A DNA stretch of 64,000 bases from Aphrophora alni. Its lineage: Eukaryota; Arthropoda; Insecta; Hemiptera; Aphrophoridae. The DNA is taken from the NCBI GenBank assembly GCA_963513935.1, contig OY740768.1, positions 67,320,231 through 67,384,230 of the forward strand, read 5' to 3'. The notes beneath the pieces were generated by a model, which was not told the DNA's origin, did no database searches, and was given only the letters and a program-made list of their open reading frames with translations. Of the stretch, positions 56,853 through 64,000 are shown one piece after another; positions within the stretch are counted from its first letter, which is position 1, and every line of letters begins with the position of its first letter. The translations under genes and the position numbers were made by a program.

Positions 56853-58618
56853 GTTCTCACTCACACAAACACTGGGGATTATACCTGGCTCTTGGCGGCC
56901 GGTGTGTTAACGTACTGGACTCACCTAATTGCAAAATTTATTTTTTTTACTCTGCAAATCAAAGACAAAAATAATTTAGAAAGATTTCTTCTTCTTCCAC
57001 GTCGGCGTCGTATATAAATATTTTATTATTTAACAATATTCACAATTTTTACTAAAACAGAGTTTTGATATTGCTTTATTACTTATTTATTTGTATTAAA
57101 AATTTATTATTATTAAATTTTAAAAATTCAGAAATGAACTAAAGCAAACTAATAATTTTTCAAATTCTATATCGTAATTTGGTGACAATATAATTCTAAT
57201 TTGACTAATTTAATTGAGAAGAATTTCGTAAACGTGTGCACGTGAGTGAAACGATCTGCCAGATTAACAGCTACTACACACTTTGTTATCGTTGGTTGGA
57301 ATGGAGTTCGATTCCATATTTCATATCATCTCGGAGTGATTGAATGTAATGCGTAATTTTAATAATAAATATGGTCAATCACAAAAGTCTTGTATTTGAT
57401 AAATACATTATAGTAGGGTAAAATTTATAAAACTAATATCTCAGTAATTGTATTTTTATTTTAAGAAAATAGATTTTTAATAAGAGTGAACTTATTTATA
57501 AATATATTTATTTATTTTGTTTCAGGTAAAGGTTTCAGGACTGTACTTGTTTTCTTTATCACTATAAAGGTAAGGCACTTGAGAAAAGATAAAACTAGGG
57601 TTAGGGCACTCCTAGGAGTAACTGTGCTTTAGGCGTCCATCATAAATCAAACTTTCCATCTAAAACCAGGATTTGTGAGCAACAAAGGACAACAACTATA
57701 TAGTGCACTTGCTCGTTTTAGTTGAACATTTATTTTACTTCTTCGTTGAAAAACAAAATAAAAAGGATGTAATAAAAAATATTTACAACTTCCAAAGTAA
57801 AATGTTGCACTCAACGCTATTTATAAAAATTATAAGGATCTAGTAAATAAGGGAGCGAGTGGCATTTGTAGAGATTTATTTTAAAGGAACATTCTCAATT
57901 AATTATTTTATTTAATGGTCGCCATCTTAAAACTGTTGATCGGACCTGTTTGCCTAGTACTTCGTAATATGGTTCGTCATACGAAAATGAATAAGAATTG
58001 TTCAACATTTGTGGATTAATTAATTACACAATTACTAATTGCTATATCATCCAAACTAGTCGGATATTTTTTTCTCTGTTTTTCCCTAAGTTTTGATCTT
58101 GAAGTGACTCTCGTGTACAGATGTTTATTGATGTCTGCAGTCTCAAACTTACCATAGGTTTGATTTTTAATTTGGATTTCATCTGATAAGGAAATAAACA
58201 ACATCGACAAATTACATTAATTATAATTTATACTGTGCGAAAAAGTCCACAAACATTGTTGTAGAATGTGCACAAAACGAAACAATTAACAAGAAAATAT
58301 AAATATAACACCATTTATTCAAAAAATACGGTTCAATATTTATCGTCGAAATAGTATAAATGAACCCTCACTTTCACTAACAGTGGTCTGGATTCATTTT
58401 GGTATTTTTCAATTTAATCGTGGACACTGTACAGTCATTTTGTATTTACGCGAAGTTTGGCTCATAAACAGTCGTATTTATCTAAATTTGATTGAATTAA
58501 GATCCATTTTGAGATATTTTACCTTACAAGATGGTTCAATGGTTCAATTTTATTATACAATTATCCAATATTTTTGGTGAAAATGATGACCAATACTTTT
58601 TGAATGTCCTTAGATAGG
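56853..58618. other. AT-rich sequence without recognised genes
   Basis: GAGTTCGATTCC at about 57304-57315 resembles a tRNA B box, but no A box or tRNA fold accompanies it. Short frames (58016-58210, 58383-58580) have no motif. Confidence 0.5.
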
Positions 58619-60750
58619 ACATATAAATAACTCTTAAAGTTCTCCCCGGACTCTCGGAGCTCATTCTCCAAGTGAAAGGAAAGAAAAACGTTCGTAAAAC
58701 ACATTTCTGGAAATGCTTCGTTTCCCGGCTATCCGCCAACTTGTTTCTTTTATAAAAATATTATCACTTTGGAAGTAGATAAGATATTGAGTTTAGATTT
58801 GTATACGCATTTGTGATGAGCTGTTTACATGTGTACCCAAATCAAAGACGTATTTAAAAAAATTCAAAATGGCAGCCGTTTAAAATTGTTAACGTCACAT
58901 ATCTCGAAAACCGTTTACAAGAGACAAAATATTTTCGTATTTTAATGATGAACAATATGTTGTTTTTCTTTCTGTAGGTCAAAAGATAACCAAATTGTTT
59001 GTCCATACAAACAACTAAAAATTTAATTTCTCTCTAATTGTCTAGAATACCCAAGATTTCTAAAAGCAAAATATTTTTAATTCTAATAATTTTTATCACC
59101 AGATTTTTTTAAATTTTAGACCTTATGAATGAAATAAGATTATTTTAAAAAGTTGCAATTTGAAGTTTGGCGTAGAATAATTTTGACAAAAAGGTATTAA
59201 ATCCATCATAGTTTTAAATAATACTTGTAGAGGATTTATTTTGGAATAGATTGATGTATATGATTAATAGAATACAAAAACAAGTTAGAAAAAATTTGAC
59301 TTTATGAAATATAACTGTAACTAAAGTTAATGGCAAAACAAAAATACAGAATACTATAAGTTATATTGAATTTTCAAAAAAAGAGTTCATCAACTTCAAA
59401 TAAGTTTCTCTCCACGGTTATTTGCGCATCAATATTCATTATTTGGGCAATTAATTCCTCAAGGGAGATAAGATTTTCTTGCACAAAATACTTGTCACCC
59501 ATCCTCACACACAGTAATTTGAAAAATGCGTGTCAACATTGAATTGGTATTGATTTCTCCCAAGTGTGTTCGTTGCTTAAGTTGATGACACCAACCCTAG
59601 TGAAATGTACCTTGGTAAATAAAATGTTCTTATAAAGCTAAGGATTTGTATTCAACCAATTGCAGAACATCAAACGACGTAAATCGTCTCCTGGATGTAG
59701 ATAATGAATTGGTTGTTTGTAGTGTGGATAAAACTTGTGTTCTCCACACCATAGAATGTAAAACTCCAACCTTCCTGGACTACGTTGAACAGCATCAATT
59801 ATAGTTTCATTTATATCAGCGTGTCGTCGTAGCTTGTGTGAATACTGGGTTAGTAACTAGTATGAACCAGTTTCCGGATGTTTTGAAATGTTCCACTAAT
59901 TGTTTTAAAATCTGGAGTCGTGCGGTTGCGATAACGTCTTCCATATTGTACAACAGCAGCTTTAGCATTACCCAACGTAAAATCCATATCAGAGTATTCA
60001 TCGGTCTTAAATAAGTAGGCCTACGTCATTACTTACAATGACTCTCTAATCACAGTTAAACTAATATGAATTCACAACAGAATACTTCCACTAGTTACAG
60101 TAACAACACAAACCATACACCGTACCGGATAAACTTCTATAGCTAAACTAACAAAATAATTTCAAATAATGTACATTTCAAAAACTATTTGTTCAAAAAA
60201 TTGTTGATTAACTGTTTATTACTGTATTGCAGGCCTATAAAATAAACATTTCAAATATAGTTACTGTATTTTTACTTACAATTTATGTGAATAATTTCGT
60301 AATTTTTGTAACTTTATTAGACCTTTATTTATTTTTTCAACTTTCGTTTACTTAAATTTTTGTTGTTTTAGACAATTACCAACAAATTAAATTTTTAGTT
60401 TTTTGTAGATAACTTGGATTATCTTTTGAGTTATAGAAAAAACAAAAATAACATTTTGTTCGTTATTAATAACAATTTTGGAGATATGTGACGTTAATAA
60501 TTTTAAACGGACATTCTGAAAACATTTGAAATAAACTCTTTGTTTTTTGTACACATATAAACCGGTAAATTACAAATTCGTATACAAAATCTGAACTTAA
60601 TAATCTTATCTATTTCCAGAGTTGACTTTTTTGTAAAAAAATAAAATAGCGGTAAGCCAGAAAAGGAAGCGTTTCCGGTCATATATTTTATGGGCTTTTT
60701 AAGTTGGAGAAAGAGATCTGAGAGTACCGGGACTTCTTGAAACGCCCTGT
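58619..60750 (-). mobile_element. DNA transposon with ~0.4-kb TIRs and a DUF4817-type transposase relic
   Basis: The outer arms 58619-59045 and 60371-60750 are inverted copies. The right end reads, outside in, ACAGGGCGTTTCAAGAAGTC then CCGGTACTCTCAG; the left end is the diverged equivalent with CCCCGGACTCTCGG. Inner ends share AAATTTAATT/AATTAAATTT next to TAGACAATT. About 1.3 kb lies between and holds a transposase relic on the minus strand. Total length is 2.1 kb. Both arms have drifted by substitutions and short indels, so the copy is old. No clear target-site duplication was found. Confidence 0.8.
59430..60010 (-). pseudogene. DUF4817-family (Tc1/mariner-like) transposase relic, amino-terminal half
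   Basis: On the minus strand from about 60005, DEYSDMDFTLGNAKAAVVQY then YRNRTTPDFKTISGTFQNI(R)KTG match the helix-turn-helix block of this family ('EYADM-F-YG-A-GN---A-R-Y--RYPNR--P---TF-----RL-ETG'). Further on, RHADINETIIDAVQRSPGR, then LHPGDDLRRLMFCNWLNTNP (family 'QPGDY--R--FC-WLL-NP'), then FTKVHFTRVGVINLSNEHTW (family 'FTDEATFTR-GI-N--N-HVW'). The first catalytic Asp of the FTDE motif is Lys here. The carboxy-terminal catalytic part (QQDGA and RSPDL blocks) is absent. Stops and frameshifts are scattered throughout. Confidence 0.75.
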
Positions 60751-63700
60751 ATAACTTATTGATTTGCTTGTTGAATTAATAGAATAAAGGTAATTAATTA
60801 AATAATCAAGTTATTTCGCAAAGTAGGAAAGCAATTAAGCCTACCATAACATATAATTATTATTGAAGGTTAGGTAAAGTTTATATAACTTACAAACCTG
60901 CCACCAAATACTTTCTTCTTAGATATTATCTTAGATAAGCATGTTTATGAAACCTGTTTGACGTTATAATTTGAAATAGCCATACTATAGACAATTCCTG
61001 TTCTCGTAATATCCTTGAACCTTACATTTTAAATTACTCATTTAGTAGGTTTCATTTTCTTCTTCTTCTGTCGTGGACTAGGTTGATACACCTGTTATAG
61101 GTTCAAAAGAAAGTCAACAAATATATCGTAGTCTAGTGTCACTTCTTCTTCTTGTACGTGTGTTTCAATGACAATAAAATATCCCTAAAGAAAATACTAT
61201 CCACAAATATATTGAATAAATGAGTTTGATCAAACATAGTTGTTAATGTCAAGATTTGGATAAACGTCCCAAGTATAACCAAAAATGTTTTTCCTAAACA
61301 TAATCGAGACTAACAGAAAATAATCTAATTAAAATACCCTAGTCTTTTAATTTTAATTTTAATGTTAATTGTAAAAATAGTTATCAACTTTGATTTTGTG
61401 TCGGAAGTGGTAAGGTTATTTTTATTTTTGTTATATTAAAATAAAACTCTTCAGGAATTAGCACAGTAATTCAATGAATTTAACCTAAGCTGTCGAAGAC
61501 GACAACAATTCATCCAAAAATCATTTGTAATCCAACGTGATAGAAAAATAAAAAAGATCCGTTAAGAAAACTGATGTATTCTGATAAAACAAAGTAAATG
61601 ATTTGAATTGAGATGAATCAAGACGGGTTGATTTATTGCAGTGAACATGTACAATGCGTCTGACACTTATGAACTAGCCATTTCGAAACATTGATTAGAT
61701 AATTGGTTTTGAGATCAGATCTGTCTTGTTAATTTTGGTATTTTCCAAATTACTTTTGAACTTTAATTTCCTTTTGTTTGGTGCATATCTTCATATTTAA
61801 CCAAAATTTTATCGAAATAGCTTGGGTTGATATTGAGATACCTTCTGAAACGACGTTGGTGAGTCACTTTCACTTCGTGACAAATAACTTCGCTTGGTAT
61901 TTTTGGGGAAACGGAGATGGATATTTACTTGGCTTTTTGTATGATTGAGAAAGCTTGGACGCAGTTTTTGTATACGTTTATTTACTGTGAAAGTCGACTA
62001 GTAAACTAACCGGCTAGTTGCAAGAATACTTACGATAATATGCCAATTGGTAGTCCACAATTGTAGGCAACAAAAACTGTTGAGTGATAAATTTTTGTAG
62101 AAGTTCGTGCCGGTTTGTCGTGATTACACTCTGAAATTGTCCTTGTGAGTTTTTACATTAATATGCCGTCAGAAATGTTGAGCTAAGTGATAAGTGCAAT
62201 AGAGAGATTTGAAACAAGTTTAAATGAGCACATTGTTATATACACACTGTAGAGATAATCATTTAGTTTTAACTATTCTAATACAAGCAAGATTAAAGCC
62301 ACATGTAAAGGATTGTTTCTAAGTATCAAATATTAATAACTATGCAAAAAATTGCACTAACTTTCTCATACATACAGCCATCCACAAAATCAAAAAATAA
62401 TATCGTTCATCATTTTCCAAAAATTTATCTGAGCGGGGGGGACTTCAATTACTGATTGTTTTTCCACGTATTTCTTAAGTTCAGTGTCTCCTCTTATCAA
62501 ATTATTGAAAAATTTGTAAAAACAATATTTTAAAAGATGTTCAAATAAGCTCAAAGTTATTCAACTTAAGCCATAATTTGTCCCTAAGTGTAAATCGTTT
62601 TTACTGAAATCAAATTTTAAATGAAAAAGGAAAGGGTTCTTTTTTTATTGAAGATTTTCTCTGATTTATACAAACAACTCTCGAACCGGCATTATTTATT
62701 GGGAGAGGGTAACCAGTACATTTTGTTTGAGTTTTAGAGACTCTAATTATGTTAAAGCAAAATTTGATAGAAAAATTACACCCAATATTTTTTGTTTTTC
62801 CATATGGCAGCTATCCCTTATTTTAAATGATATTTCTCGAAAACTCTACATTGTTTTTTTATCCATCTCATATCTTTCTCTACACTAAGTGAATTTGAGA
62901 AAGTAAATAACTTACATAACTCTTTGACATATAGTACATGTTTCCCAATATATTCAATTCTGATTTAACTATTTTCAAATAATGAAACAGAAGTACTTCA
63001 TTTAGCTTATAATAATGAGTGGCACTAATGTAACAAATCCTATAAGACGCATTGTTCTTTTCATTGAACCTGTCACTAGTTTAATTTATAATGATCATTG
63101 TCACAATAAATATGCTCCAGTAGTTTTCAATGGAAACCGTATACATTTTCAAATTATTTGTTTGCTCGGTGAATTTACATTTCGGCGAATCAGAGCATGT
63201 CTAATTAGAGACAATTGATCAATTAGTTGGCGTCGGCGCCACAAATAACAATCAAGTTATTCTCAACAACATTCTATTGAAATTGTATTTTCCTTTATAA
63301 AGACGTTCAAATACATTTATTACATAACAGAATAGTCGTTTCAAAGAGTGTTTATAGTTCGTGACATATAATAATTGCTTTATAAACATTACACAAATTT
63401 CCCTTCTTTCTCTCCAACACATAATATTTTAATAGTATTTAATTATTTTTTGTATGGTATGGTAATTTTTGTTAAATGGTTTTACTTTCTCTTATAAACG
63501 TGTAATAGAGGAACTTATGTTGTGGGTACATCATTGATGTCGATTTTTCAAATTAATATTGATTTGAATCTATTAAGCTTCAACTTAGTTACAGGTAATT
63601 AAATAAAATGGTCTCATGTAATAATTTTCATCTTTCCCCACTGTCCTCTAGAATCATTGTATTTTTTAAGAACCAAATAATCGTTATTCTTTGTAAATAG

Positions 63701-64000
63701 ATCTAGGTTGAAACTGTGGTTTTATTCAATATGAACAATAACTTTAATAATGAAACATAAACTATCATACACTCACAGTTAGAAAATCTATACAACAATG
63801 TAATCTCCAAAATCCTACAGTTTTATTAGAATTATTAAATATCTAATCTTTGTTTGTAATTGGCTATATATAATTAATTGATTTAATTGGTAGGTAATTG
63901 GAATTTTTAGAATGATAAAATCATTAAAAGAATTAGCCATTATTTTTTCCGTACTGTATATCAACTTTTTTCTTTTTTTGAAATATATACTTTTAAACAA
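60751..64000. other. AT-rich sequence without recognised genes
   Basis: Frames at 63015-63218 and 63815-64000 have no motif. Near 62805-62850 the string ATGGCAGCTATCCC...TTTCTCGAAAACT resembles the inner part of the 58.6-kb element's terminal repeat (ATGGCAGCCGTT...ATCTCGAAAACC), so a decayed relative may be present. Nothing else is seen. Confidence 0.45.

Noticed and set aside
57300..57318. GAGTTCGATTCC, a tRNA B-box-like word
   Set aside because: No A box at the right distance, and flanking bases do not form a T stem with a seven-base loop.
1..64000. CRISPR arrays, bacterial operons, rRNA genes
   Set aside because: No regularly spaced short repeats with unique spacers, no dense coding and no rRNA-like sequence. 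The window is eukaryotic non-genic DNA.

Overview
The window looks like AT-rich non-genic DNA (intergenic or long-intron) from an animal, most likely an arthropod. The arthropod call is an inference. It rests on a Jockey-clade LINE ORF1 relic, three Tc1/mariner-superfamily transposase relics (one of the DUF4817/'YGDDA-less' HTH type common in insects), a core promoter of arthropod form (TATA plus TCAGTT initiator) and many (CA)n, (TA)n and (TC)n microsatellites. I found no convincing complete host protein-coding gene. Most open frames of 60-120 codons lie in AT-rich sequence or inside repeats and look like chance. The content is a layered graveyard of mobile elements plus a few possible regulatory or transcribed units.

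1-15 kb: microsatellites, two small foldback repeats (264-390 and 8621-8681), a degenerate tRNA-like stretch (about 3.13 kb), a copy of a dispersed repeat (about 6.9-7.3 kb) and long featureless AT-rich DNA. One unassigned 118-codon open frame lies on the minus strand at 11389-11745.

15-18.3 kb: the most unusual part. A (TA)n tract is followed by an LTR-like promoter (two CCAAT boxes, TATA, a nearby AATAAA). About 0.9 kb further on there is a heat-shock element, a TATA box and a TCAGTT initiator in correct order and spacing. Directly downstream lie about nine copies of a 74-bp tandem repeat, three copies of a 42-bp in-frame repeat, and an AATAAA signal. This reads like a compact heat-inducible transcription unit whose body is mostly tandem repeat. 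In organisation it resembles the Drosophila hsr-omega lncRNA, or the LTR of a retroelement.

18.3-45 kb: a 259-bp foldback (19545-19803), a CRE/TATA promoter-like block (about 20.87-20.92 kb), a tRNA-derived element with a perfect box B (about 22.85-22.92 kb), two copies of another dispersed repeat (about 14.9 and 24.6 kb), a 134-bp tandem duplication (26.73-26.99 kb), one possible terminal exon (38289-38515), and a Jockey ORF1 relic on the minus strand (39880-40365) beside a second copy of the 7-kb repeat.

45-60.8 kb: a dense nest of DNA transposons. Inverted arms of about 0.6-0.7 kb (45096-45775 and 50205-50817) enclose 4.4 kb that includes a broken mariner-type element (48391 to about 49450). 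A second mariner relic with matched TIRs and TA flanks occupies 52924-53750. A third element with TIRs of about 0.4 kb occupies 58619-60750. All three transposases carry stops and frameshifts, and lost catalytic acidic residues can be read in each. The final 3 kb is plain AT-rich sequence.
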